Source: Butyrivibrio sp. WCD3002
GTDB taxonomy: Bacteria > Bacillota > Clostridia > Lachnospirales > Lachnospiraceae
Length of the DNA: 64,000 bases
Direction: 5' to 3'
Assembly: GCF_000424265.1 (NCBI RefSeq)
Contig: NZ_AUJO01000001.1
Coordinates: 310,001 to 374,000, forward strand
Shown: positions 9,299 through 16,946 of the stretch, in pieces
How positions within the stretch are numbered: position 1 is the stretch's first letter
How the letters are laid out: every line of letters begins with the position of its first letter
The notes under the pieces: generated by a model
The model's input: only the letters and a program-made list of their open reading frames with translations
What the model was told of the DNA's origin: nothing
Databases searched by the model: none
Position numbers and translations under genes: made by a program

Positions 9299-9508
9299 CC
9301 TTAGGAGACAAAAGGATACGAGAAAAAACGACCGGACCGAGGGTGTAGGGCAGTACATCCGTAAGCTCACAGGAAAGTGAGTATCTAAGGAGGTCATCGA
9401 ATTCCCGACTGACAGAAGGAATTCAAATTCAAATCTCAAATCCCAAAGTGTCAACTTAATATGTGACCCGTCCCTCTGACTTCATGTCAAATCAGGAGGA
9501 CATGCCTT
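9299..9508 (+). promoter_or_regulatory. Structured leader of flgE with ribosome-site hairpin
   Basis: In this 210-nt stretch I see three local hairpins: GGGTGTA/TACATCC (9341-9360), CTCAC/GTGAG (9366-9381) and GAATTCC/GGAATTC (9399-9424). A fourth, GTCCCTCTGA (9470-9479) with TCAGGAGGAC (9492-9501), has ten pairs with one mismatch and one G-U. That last stem contains the flgE ribosome binding site. A second strong Shine-Dalgarno-like AAGGAGGT at 9387-9394 has no start codon after it. The layout suggests translational control of flgE. It does not match the cyclic-di-GMP riboswitch cores I know. Confidence 0.6.
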
Positions 9509-12500
9509 ATGATGAGATCACTTTTTTCTGGTGTTGCAGGACTTAAGACCCACCAGGTCAAAATGGATGTTATCGGTAATAACATCGCCAATGTCAATAC
9601 AACATCCTTCAAGTCACAGTCAATCACCTTCAGTGATCTGATGTATCAGACCACACAGCGTGCATCCCGTGCAACCGAGACAACCGGTGGTATAAATGCT
9701 AGACAGATAGGTCTTGGTGCAAAGTCCGGTGCCATCGCAACGGCTATTACTCAGCAGGGCGCAACAGAGACAACAAATAATCCTTTTGATATGCGAATTA
9801 CCGGCGATGCCTTCTATATTGTTAATGATGGAAACCAGACCATGTATACAAGAGATGGTTCCTTCTACATTGACGGTGCAGGTAACCTGGCAATGCAGTC
9901 AACCGGATATTTTGTATACGGATGGACAGCTGTAGAAGATGAGACAACAGGTGAAATCTCAGTCAACACAAACGGTGGTGTAGGCAAGCTTCAGCTTATG
10001 AGTGCTGAGAACATGACCTATCCTCCGGAAGGAACAACAGAAGCTGTTGTAAGCGGAAACATCGATGCACATGATACAAACATTACAAGCGATTCCGGAA
10101 AAACAGTTACTCTTGAGTTCTACGATAACCTGGGATATCTTTACACAGCAAAATTCGCAGTTCGAGATGTAAATGATCTTGAGCATACATATACAATGAC
10201 CCTCGAGGATATCCTCGATTCCAAGGGAAATACAATCGGCGCTGAAAAGCTCAGCTATGTTACATTCACAGATGGTGACAACGAAGAAGCTAACTACGGT
10301 GTACGTAATTCCTGGACAAAGACAGTTACAACAATTAACTACACCGCAACAGTCGGAGCAAAGAACGTAACCTTCAGAAATCCTTCAGGTTCAACCGCAT
10401 ACAGCGGAATTCCTGCATCAGGATCAATCTCAAGTCTCGTTGAAAAGGCTCCCACACTCCTTAGAAACGTATATAACCTTACAGTTGGTCTTAGCGGAGA
10501 CAACACAGTAGCAAGCACCGATTACTACACAATAAATGAAAACGGTTCCATCAGTGTATTCCCTGTAGATCCTTCCGATAAGGATCCTGTAAATCTGGGA
10601 CAGTTCTTCAAGAATGCATCCACAGATACAACAATTACCTATGGAACATACTCAAATTCAAGCTATGCGACCGTTCCGAGAAGCGTTGAGGTTAAGTCAG
10701 CAGATCAGCTCAGCGACAAGCAGATGGAAGTTCTGAACACAATGTTTGGTCTTGATATTTCCACCCTTGATTTCTCAGATGACAAGACATACACATATCA
10801 GATTTCCAGTGACGGTGTATCAAGTCTTACACTTACAACTAACTCATATTCAGATGAAACCGTAGCTATTAAGGCTCCTTATGATATGGTTAGCAGCACA
10901 GGAACAACCATTACCTTTAATGATACAAACAGTGGATCAGATATTACGGTAGATCTTGCAACAACGACATTCTCAACAGGACTTCCTACAGAAATCCTTA
11001 AAGTTTACGGACTTAAGAGCTCTGATTATAAGAGTCAGGTAAGTGATACATCTTACAAGACCTTTGCTTACAGTATTGATGCTACTACCGGTGCTCTTAC
11101 AGTTACAACAAAGCTTACAACAAATAACCAGTCAGTAGCCAACGGAAACATAGGAACTCCTACACCCGGAACAGAAGCTAATACAATCAACTTTGGCTCA
11201 TTGACAGATGTTCCTGTAAGCGGAGAAATCAAGCAGAGTCAAACAGATCTGTTAGCTGCATTAGGAGTGGATCAGGCATTACTGCCTGCACAGAACACAA
11301 CTGGTGATGAGGCTTATACCTACAATTACACGATAAATGCTTCTACCGGTGATTTCATTATTACAAAACAGACAGTAAAGACTACAGAATCATCTTCTTC
11401 CAGCGGATACAGCAAGACAAGCTATACTTTCAAAGCAGATACAACAAACAATAAGGCTATCTTTAATGACAGAAGTGATGATTACACCTATCCCCTTGAG
11501 GGAACACTTTATGCAAATGATGCTACATCATTAGATCTTCTTAGATGCTATGGAATGACAGCAACAGATATTCCGGCCTCAGAAGGAAATGCATCATATT
11601 CATACAAATACTCTATCAACAAAGATACCGGTGAGATGACAATCACCAAGACAACAATGACAAAGTCTGAAGAGGGTGCGTATGTAAATGATAAAGAATA
11701 CGCTGTTTACTTAAATACAGGCTCCAACATAGTATACAGAAATCATAAGTCAGAAGTAGACACAGCAGTGCCGCTCTCCGGAACAGTAGCAAGCCTTACA
11801 AACAGCCAGAGAAACGTTCTTTCATCAGTTTATGGTTATACACCGGCAGGTGATGATGTAACTTACTCCATCAGCGACGATGGATCTAAGCTTACAATTG
11901 GAACAATGAATACAGCAGGCGTTGTTAACTACCAGATCACTTCAACAACAAAAGAAACACAGCTTACCTTCGAAGTAGAAGTAGATGAGACAACAGCAAC
12001 CTTTAAAAACGCCAGTGAAGAAGGTAAGACCGTATACGATGCAGTACCCAGAACGGGCTATGTATCAGAAATCAACGACGCATCAGCTACATCAGATTTC
12101 TTCGCAGATGTTTACAACTACACACCTGATGCAACAGCTGAAAACTACGAGACACTTACATATCACATTCTTGATGACGGAAGTCTTCAGATCGTAAACA
12201 ACAGTATTACTCTTAAGTACAATGCAAAGACCGGTGATATCGTTCAGCCCGAAGGAAAGATCACACTTAACTTCCAGCAGGATGCAGTTATCGACGGACA
12301 GCCCAAGATGGCAGGCTTCACAGATGTAAACATGGACTTCTCATCAACAACTAACTACAACACCATGGCAACATCTACAATCGGCGCTGTAAAGGGTGAC
12401 CTTGCAAGTCTTAAGACAGGTAGAGCAGTTGGTACCATGAACGGTATGACTGTAAGTAAGGATGGAACAATCTACGCAACATATTCAAATGGCCAGACAA

Positions 12501-12784
12501 AGCTTCTTGGACAGATAGCAACAGCAGAATTCGCTAATGCATCCGGTCTTGAAAAGCAGGGCGATAACCTTTACTGCCAGACACTTAACTCCGGTGAAGC
12601 AAAGGTTCAGGATGTAACCTCTGACGGTGGCTACATCACAACCGGTGTTCTGGAAATGAGTAACGTAGACCTTTCAAGTGAATTCACAAGCATGATCACA
12701 ACTCAGCGTGGATTCCAGGCAAACAGCCGAATCATCACAGTATCAGATACACTTCTCGAGGAGCTTACAAACCTTAAGAGATAA
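9509..12784 (+). CDS. flgE: Giant flagellar hook protein FlgE with seven tandem repeats
   Basis: FlgE polymerises into the hook. The N terminus (MMRSLFSGVAGLKTHQ, then VIGNNIANVNTTSFKS) and the C terminus (VDLSSEFTSMITTQRGFQAN) are canonical rod/hook motifs, so the gene is intact. At 1091 residues it is more than twice the usual 400-500. The excess lies between about 10367 and 12266 and consists of seven degenerate repeats of about 90 residues. Each begins with a [VIT]-x-[FY] strand, then usually a P-x-SG-like turn, a Leu-rich helix ending in YG, and a YxYxI-x-x-DGxLTI strand pair. They probably form surface domains on the hook. RBS is AGGAGG at 9494-9499. Confidence 0.95.
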   Translation: MMRSLFSGVAGLKTHQVKMDVIGNNIANVNTTSFKSQSITFSDLMYQTTQRASRATETTGGINARQIGLGAKSGAIATAITQQGATETTNNPFDMRITGDAFYIVNDGNQTMYTRDGSFYIDGAGNLAMQSTGYFVYGWTAVEDETTGEISVNTNGGVGKLQLMSAENMTYPPEGTTEAVVSGNIDAHDTNITSDSGKTVTLEFYDNLGYLYTAKFAVRDVNDLEHTYTMTLEDILDSKGNTIGAEKLSYVTFTDGDNEEANYGVRNSWTKTVTTINYTATVGAKNVTFRNPSGSTAYSGIPASGSISSLVEKAPTLLRNVYNLTVGLSGDNTVASTDYYTINENGSISVFPVDPSDKDPVNLGQFFKNASTDTTITYGTYSNSSYATVPRSVEVKSADQLSDKQMEVLNTMFGLDISTLDFSDDKTYTYQISSDGVSSLTLTTNSYSDETVAIKAPYDMVSSTGTTITFNDTNSGSDITVDLATTTFSTGLPTEILKVYGLKSSDYKSQVSDTSYKTFAYSIDATTGALTVTTKLTTNNQSVANGNIGTPTPGTEANTINFGSLTDVPVSGEIKQSQTDLLAALGVDQALLPAQNTTGDEAYTYNYTINASTGDFIITKQTVKTTESSSSSGYSKTSYTFKADTTNNKAIFNDRSDDYTYPLEGTLYANDATSLDLLRCYGMTATDIPASEGNASYSYKYSINKDTGEMTITKTTMTKSEEGAYVNDKEYAVYLNTGSNIVYRNHKSEVDTAVPLSGTVASLTNSQRNVLSSVYGYTPAGDDVTYSISDDGSKLTIGTMNTAGVVNYQITSTTKETQLTFEVEVDETTATFKNASEEGKTVYDAVPRTGYVSEINDASATSDFFADVYNYTPDATAENYETLTYHILDDGSLQIVNNSITLKYNAKTGDIVQPEGKITLNFQQDAVIDGQPKMAGFTDVNMDFSSTTNYNTMATSTIGAVKGDLASLKTGRAVGTMNGMTVSKDGTIYATYSNGQTKLLGQIATAEFANASGLEKQGDNLYCQTLNSGEAKVQDVTSDGGYITTGVLEMSNVDLSSEFTSMITTQRGFQANSRIITVSDTLLEELTNLKR
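10367..12266 (+). repeat. Seven in-frame ~270-bp degenerate repeats within flgE
   Basis: Equivalent positions of the repeat (the I/V/A of the I-T-F strand) fall at about 10367, 10634, 10910, 11186, 11459, 11729 and 11996, giving spacings of 267, 276, 276, 273, 270 and 267 bp, all multiples of three. Similarity is visible mainly at protein level (for example AVPRTGYVSEI, AVPLSGTVASL, DVPVSGEIKQS, TYPLEGTLYAN), so the duplications are old. The last boundary is approximate. Confidence 0.85.
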
Positions 12785-12852
12785 TCAGAAATCTTCTGAT
12801 TAAGCAATAAACAATTAGAATAGGTCAGGGCAAGAAAGTCCTGGCCTATTTT
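12784..12852 (+). terminator. Tandem hairpins ending the flgE transcript
   Basis: ATCAGAA/TTCTGAT (12784-12800) starts on the last base of the flgE stop codon. A stronger stem, AATAGGTCAGG (12819-12829) with CCTGGCCTATT (12840-12850, one G-U), is followed by a short T run. The second has the form of an intrinsic terminator. Confidence 0.75.
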
Positions 12853-12915
12853 GATATCTACCGAAAAATAAATTTTACGAAGGAAGTGATAGCAGATATG
12901 GGAGTCTGAAAATAA

Positions 12916-12954
12916 ATTTCAAAATATACGTATTATTCTGAAATAAAAATACAA
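12916..12954 (+). repeat. 39-nt duplicated motif, copy 1
   Basis: ATTTCAAAA, ten variable bases and ATTCTGAAATAAAAATACAA. The 9-base and 20-base parts are identical to copy 2 at 13141-13179 and the spacer length is the same. ATTTCA and TGAAAT form an inverted repeat inside each copy, so it could be a protein binding site or hairpin. Confidence 0.75.
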
Positions 12955-13073
12955 AAACGGCATTTTAAATTCAAATATCTTTCAAAAGAATATAAACTGC
13001 TCATAAACTATTTGAAAAGAAAAATTAAAAATAGTCCTGTCACAAAACATGGGACAAAAAATGCTATAAAAAC

Positions 13074-13102
13074 TTTAAATAAATTACGAGATGTTGTATA
13101 AT
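13074..13102 (+). promoter_or_regulatory. Candidate vegetative promoter for flbD-motAB
   Basis: TTTAAA (13074-13079), 17 bases, TATAAT (13097-13102). The -10 is perfect, the -35 is weak. It lies between the two copies of the 39-nt motif, about 185 bases before flbD. Confidence 0.45.
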
Positions 13103-13140
13103 CCAATTATAAGTATGCACAATATATGGAATGAAAAAAT

Positions 13141-13179
13141 ATTTCAAAAATTCAATTAAATTCTGAAATAAAAATACAA
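13141..13179 (+). repeat. 39-nt duplicated motif, copy 2
   Basis: Second copy of the ATTTCAAAA-N10-ATTCTGAAAT... motif, 225 bases downstream of copy 1, with an unrelated 10-base spacer (ATTCAATTAA here, TATACGTATT in copy 1). Confidence 0.75.
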
Positions 13180-13286
13180 GCACCATGTTTTTGCGGAATT
13201 TCATGCATACAAAAGCTAAAAAAGCGTGATAAAATGAAACTATCTTATTTGATTATGTAATTTTGTTTCAATTTCGGAGACTTGAA

Positions 13287-13460
13287 ATGATTGAGATTAC
13301 TAAAATGGATGGCCGGGCAATACTTGTTAATGAGGCTCTTATAGAAACGGTTGAAGCTAATCCCGATACCGTGATCATTATGGCTAACGGTCGAAAGCTT
13401 ATTGTTCAGGAGACGATTTCCGAAATAATGAAGAAATGTAATGAGCGAAGTGATATATGA
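13287..13460 (+). CDS. flbD: FlbD/SwrD family flagellar protein
   Basis: This is a 57-residue protein beginning MIEITKMDGRAILVNEALIE with the family features VEANPDTVIIMANGRKLIVQE. It matches the small FlbD (SwrD, YlzI) family found between the hook gene and motA/fliL in Firmicutes and spirochaetes. In Bacillus subtilis SwrD increases motor torque; whether that applies here is inference. I use ATG 13287 with CGGAGA about 7 bases upstream rather than the TTG at 13263. It lies 65 bases before motA. Confidence 0.88.
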   Translation: MIEITKMDGRAILVNEALIETVEANPDTVIIMANGRKLIVQETISEIMKKCNERSDI

Positions 13461-13525
13461 AGAAATGTAGCACAGAGCTGATCATCCGATATTTTGCTAT
13501 AACTTTTATGAAGGGGGAAAACTAA

Positions 13526-14329
13526 GTGGATATAGGATCATTACTTGGTATAGGTCTTTGTTTTATTTTCATGATATTAAGTATCGTGTTTTCAGCAGGT
13601 ATCACTGGTGTTAAATACTTTCTGGATGCGCCGTCAGCCATGATCACCTTCGGCGGAGCGTTCATGGCGGTTTTGGCTTCACGAAGCCTCCCCAGCTTCA
13701 TCAGTGGACTTAAGTCCTACACACTTATTTTTAAAATGCCCGCTGATGACACCAAGACAGTTATTAAGCAGATTATTGATCTTTCAAATACCGCAAGAAA
13801 AGAAGGATTGCTGGCTCTTGAAGAAGCTGCCAGCAATATTGAAGATGCCTTTATGAAAAAGGGCGTTATGCTTATTGTCGATGGTACTGAGCCTGAGCTT
13901 GTTAAGGGAATCCTTGAAGCTGAAATTGACGCTATGTCAGAGAGACATAAGGAGAACTATTCCTTCTTTGGAGATGTTGCAGGTATGGGACCTTCCTGGG
14001 GAATGATCGGAACTCTGCTTGGACTGGTTCTGATGCTTCAGAACATGTCGGATCCGTCATCAATCGGACCGTCCATGGCGGTTGCTCTCATCACAACATT
14101 CTACGGTTCAGTTCTTGCGAACTGGTTCTGTTTCCCCGCTGAGAATAAGCTTAAAGCAAGAGATAATGCAGAATATACTATGAAAAGTATTATCATAGAG
14201 GGACTTTTATCTATTCAGGCAGGCGAGAACCCTCGTGTAACTGAAGAGAAGCTTAAGTCATTCCTGTCACCTGCAAACAGAGCAGCTTATGAAGCAGAGA
14301 ATGGCACAGGCGATGGAGGCGGAGAGTAA
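13526..14329 (+). CDS. motA: Flagellar stator protein MotA
   Basis: MotA forms the ion channel and torque-generating part of the stator with MotB. The 267-residue protein has four hydrophobic helices and the conserved MotA features GMIGTLLGLVLMLQNM and MAVALITTFYGSVLANW, with the charged cytoplasmic loop between the second and third helices. The start is GTG 13526 after AAGGGGG. The stop overlaps the motB ATG (TAATG). I cannot decide from sequence whether protons or sodium drive it. Confidence 0.97.
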   Translation: MDIGSLLGIGLCFIFMILSIVFSAGITGVKYFLDAPSAMITFGGAFMAVLASRSLPSFISGLKSYTLIFKMPADDTKTVIKQIIDLSNTARKEGLLALEEAASNIEDAFMKKGVMLIVDGTEPELVKGILEAEIDAMSERHKENYSFFGDVAGMGPSWGMIGTLLGLVLMLQNMSDPSSIGPSMAVALITTFYGSVLANWFCFPAENKLKARDNAEYTMKSIIIEGLLSIQAGENPRVTEEKLKSFLSPANRAAYEAENGTGDGGGE

Positions 14330-15330
14330 TGGCTAAAAAACCGGAAGAAATAAAGCCCGGCTTGCCGGCCTGGCAGGGTACATTCGGTGATCTGATGAAC
14401 CTACTCCTTTGTTTCTTCGTGTTGCTTTTCTCAATGGCTAACATGGATGCCGCCAAATTTGAAGAAGTTGCTGCATCATTCAGTTCGGCATTTGGTATTT
14501 TCAATGGCGGTGAAGCTGCTTTGGGACAGGGAGCACTTGTCGGAGATGGTATTTCACAGTTGAACCAACTTTCCAATTACATAATTTCAATGGGTATTTC
14601 CCAATCCGGTTCTCAGCAGGAGGATGTCACCGATACAACCGGTGAGAATTCCAGTGAGAACGGAGGCGCCGGTGTTAATGATAATGGTGATTCAACAGGC
14701 ATAAATCCCGGAGCCGGCGGTAATGAATCCGATGAAGACAGTGAGATCAAGGGTTCCGGAAATGAAGGTGATACCGAAGGACAGGGCTCTGAAAGTGAGG
14801 AAGCTCAGTCTACACCTACTGCAGAAGAAGCCAAAGAGGAACTTGAGCATGAACAGCTTAAGGCATCAGAGCAGCTTGCAGCACAGGTTTCCGAATCACT
14901 TGATGCAATGGATGTTTCAGATAAGATAGATGTTAACTTCACAAGCCAATACGTCCAGTTGACACTGCAGGGTGCAATCCTGTTTGATTCCGGAGAAGCA
15001 ACACTTAAGGAAGGTGCTGATTCAATCCTTAATAAGGTTGGCGCAATACTTGAGAGATATGCCGGAGGAACCATTGAGATAGAGGGACATACAGATAACG
15101 TTCCTATGCACAGAGCAGGAAAGTATAGCAATAACGATGAGCTGAGTGATGGACGTGCCCTTTCGGTATTTTATTATCTTGTTGAAAATACCACCCTGGA
15201 TCCCGCTAATCTTAAGCATTCAGGAAGAGGTGAATATGAGCCTGTGGCAGATAATTCCACACCTGAAGGCCGATCCAAGAACAGACGAGTAGAAATTCGT
15301 ATTTATAATCCTTTAAGTCCTATGTATTAA
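14329..15330 (+). CDS. motB: Flagellar stator protein MotB
   Basis: MotB anchors the stator to peptidoglycan. The single N-terminal helix (LMNLLLCFFVLLFSMA) is preceded by the conserved W-x-x-T-[FY]-x-D pattern with ion-binding Asp21. The C-terminal OmpA-like domain has IEIEGHTDNVPMH and KNRRVEIRI. Between them is a low-complexity Gly/Ser/Glu/Asn linker (about 95-165), longer than in well-known MotB proteins and part of why this one has 333 residues. It is translationally coupled to motA. Confidence 0.96.
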   Translation: MAKKPEEIKPGLPAWQGTFGDLMNLLLCFFVLLFSMANMDAAKFEEVAASFSSAFGIFNGGEAALGQGALVGDGISQLNQLSNYIISMGISQSGSQQEDVTDTTGENSSENGGAGVNDNGDSTGINPGAGGNESDEDSEIKGSGNEGDTEGQGSESEEAQSTPTAEEAKEELEHEQLKASEQLAAQVSESLDAMDVSDKIDVNFTSQYVQLTLQGAILFDSGEATLKEGADSILNKVGAILERYAGGTIEIEGHTDNVPMHRAGKYSNNDELSDGRALSVFYYLVENTTLDPANLKHSGRGEYEPVADNSTPEGRSKNRRVEIRIYNPLSPMY

Positions 15331-15365
15331 GGATTACTAATCATAAAAATGTGAGGGAGAAAAAC

Positions 15366-15899
15366 ATGAAAAAGAATCTGCTTTCAATTATTATCCTGGC
15401 ACTTCTTTTGGTGAATACTGTTATGACAGGCTTCATGATGCTGACAGTACTTACTACCAATAACCAGGCGGTAAAGCTCATCGGCGACATAGCTGCTGCT
15501 CTGCAGATAGAGGCTAACGGCGGTGAAAATGGTCAGGGATTTTCAGGATCTGCTACGGGAAATGTTGATATAGCGAATGTTAGTAACTATACGATAGCAG
15601 ATATGACTATCACCCTTAAGGACAGCGGTGATGGCAAAACACATTACATGCTTGCTACAGTGGTTCTTTCCATGGATACATCCAATCCGGATTATGAGAT
15701 CTATGGAAATGCAGAGAAGTTTCCTACTTATGAGGATATGATAAAGTCTAAGATTACGGAGGTTATAGGCTCCTATACACTTGATGAGATCAGACAGTAC
15801 GAGGATGAAGCCAAGGCTACACTTCTTGAGAAGATTCAGGAAATCTTTGGATCAGGCTTCATATATGATGTAAGCTTCAGTAGCAAGGTTTATCAGTAA
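15366..15899 (+). CDS. fliL: Flagellar basal body protein FliL
   Basis: FliL is a single-span inner-membrane protein that surrounds the stator and supports torque. The start at ATG 15366 (MKKNLLSIIILALLLVNTVM) follows GAGGGAG; the upstream GTG at 15351 would put the ribosome site inside the coding region. The 177-residue product has one N-terminal helix and a periplasmic domain with the family pattern SYTLDEIRQYEDEAKATLLEKI near its end. It sits between motB and fliM as expected. Sequence conservation in FliL is modest, so context supports the call. Confidence 0.9.
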   Translation: MKKNLLSIIILALLLVNTVMTGFMMLTVLTTNNQAVKLIGDIAAALQIEANGGENGQGFSGSATGNVDIANVSNYTIADMTITLKDSGDGKTHYMLATVVLSMDTSNPDYEIYGNAEKFPTYEDMIKSKITEVIGSYTLDEIRQYEDEAKATLLEKIQEIFGSGFIYDVSFSSKVYQ

Positions 15900-15958
15900 T
15901 TATTGGGGAGTATGAAAAGAGTTTATGGTTGTTTTTATGGAATTGAGGTGGTCTGCGC

Positions 15959-16942
15959 TTGAGTGAAGTATTATCACAAAATGAGATAGATAACCTACTG
16001 GCGGCGCTTAATACGGGTGAACTCGACGTAGATCAGATGTCGGCTACCGACGAGAAAAAGGTTAAGGACTATGACTTTAAACGTCCGGCCAAGTTCTCAA
16101 AGGAGCATCTGAGAACCCTGGAGATGATCTATGAGCACTATGGAAGATTGTTGTCAACAACGCTTCCTTTGTATCTTAGAAAAAATGTTCAGGTTTCGGT
16201 AGCGAACTCAGAAACGGTTACCTATTCGGAATTTAGTAATGCACTTAGTAATCCCGTAATTTTGGGAATTATAAATTTCCTGCCATTGCAGGGAACCATA
16301 ATAATGGAGCTTCAGGCCAATATCGGTTTTTCCTTTATAGACAGAATGCTTGGAGGAGAGGGAGCAGGTATTGATAAACCAAGACCCTTCACCGATATTG
16401 AGATGCCTCTCATCGAGAAGCTGATTACGATTTGTATGCAGCTTATGGTTGAGCCCTGGGAGAATGTTATTGCGATAAATCCTATCATGGAGAGGATTGA
16501 GACCAATCCGCAGTTCGCGCAGGTTATTTCTCCTACCGACATGATCGCGATTGTGACGCTCAACATGAAGATAGGTGATACGGAAGGTCTGATGAATATA
16601 TGTCTTCCATATTTCACCCTGGAGAGCATCATGGATAAGCTCAATACCAAGTTCTGGTTTTCAACAATGCAGAAGCATGATGATGACACCTACGGCGATC
16701 ATCTTGAATCACTTGTCAGACATGTGGATGTGCCTGTTAAAGCGGTACTTGGAAAATGTAACGTTTCGGTAAGTGATTTTGTATCACTTCAAAGAGGCGA
16801 CATTATCAGACTTGATAATCAGGTAAATAGCGAACTACAGGTATATGTAGGGGATATTTATAAATTTACGGCTTTGCCGGGAACTACGAAAGATAAGTAT
16901 GCCGTCAGAATTACGTCGGTAGTAAGAGAGGAGGAAGAGTAG
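15959..16942 (+). CDS. fliM: Flagellar motor switch protein FliM
   Basis: FliM is the central C-ring subunit that binds CheY-P through its N-terminal peptide, here LSQNEIDNLLAAL. The 327-residue protein then has the CheC-like middle domain (GGEGAGIDKPRPFTDIEMPL) and the C-terminal SpoA domain (VPVKAVLGKCNVSVSDFVSLQ). The start is TTG 15959, preceded by GAGGTGG; no ATG gives the conserved peptide. fliY follows 4 bases after the stop. Confidence 0.97.
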   Translation: MSEVLSQNEIDNLLAALNTGELDVDQMSATDEKKVKDYDFKRPAKFSKEHLRTLEMIYEHYGRLLSTTLPLYLRKNVQVSVANSETVTYSEFSNALSNPVILGIINFLPLQGTIIMELQANIGFSFIDRMLGGEGAGIDKPRPFTDIEMPLIEKLITICMQLMVEPWENVIAINPIMERIETNPQFAQVISPTDMIAIVTLNMKIGDTEGLMNICLPYFTLESIMDKLNTKFWFSTMQKHDDDTYGDHLESLVRHVDVPVKAVLGKCNVSVSDFVSLQRGDIIRLDNQVNSELQVYVGDIYKFTALPGTTKDKYAVRITSVVREEEE

Positions 16943-16946
16943 TAGC

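Larger units (their letters stand above)
12853..13286. other. AT-rich intergenic region before flbD-motA
   Basis: No convincing coding sequence is present in this stretch of over 400 bases. It contains two copies of a 39-nt motif (12916-12954 and 13141-13179) and, between them, a candidate promoter TTTAAA (13074-13079)-N17-TATAAT (13097-13102). The base composition is much more AT-rich than the flanking genes. It is the longest gene-free stretch in the window and the likely control region of the flbD-mot-fliL block. Confidence 0.6.

Noticed and set aside
9299..9508. Cyclic-di-GMP riboswitch before flgE
   Set aside because: I could not find the conserved core sequences of type I or II; the hairpins differ.
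12853..13286. Insertion sequence or prophage remnant in the AT-rich gap
   Set aside because: No transposase or integrase fragments, no terminal inverted repeats or target duplications seen; only the short duplicated motif.
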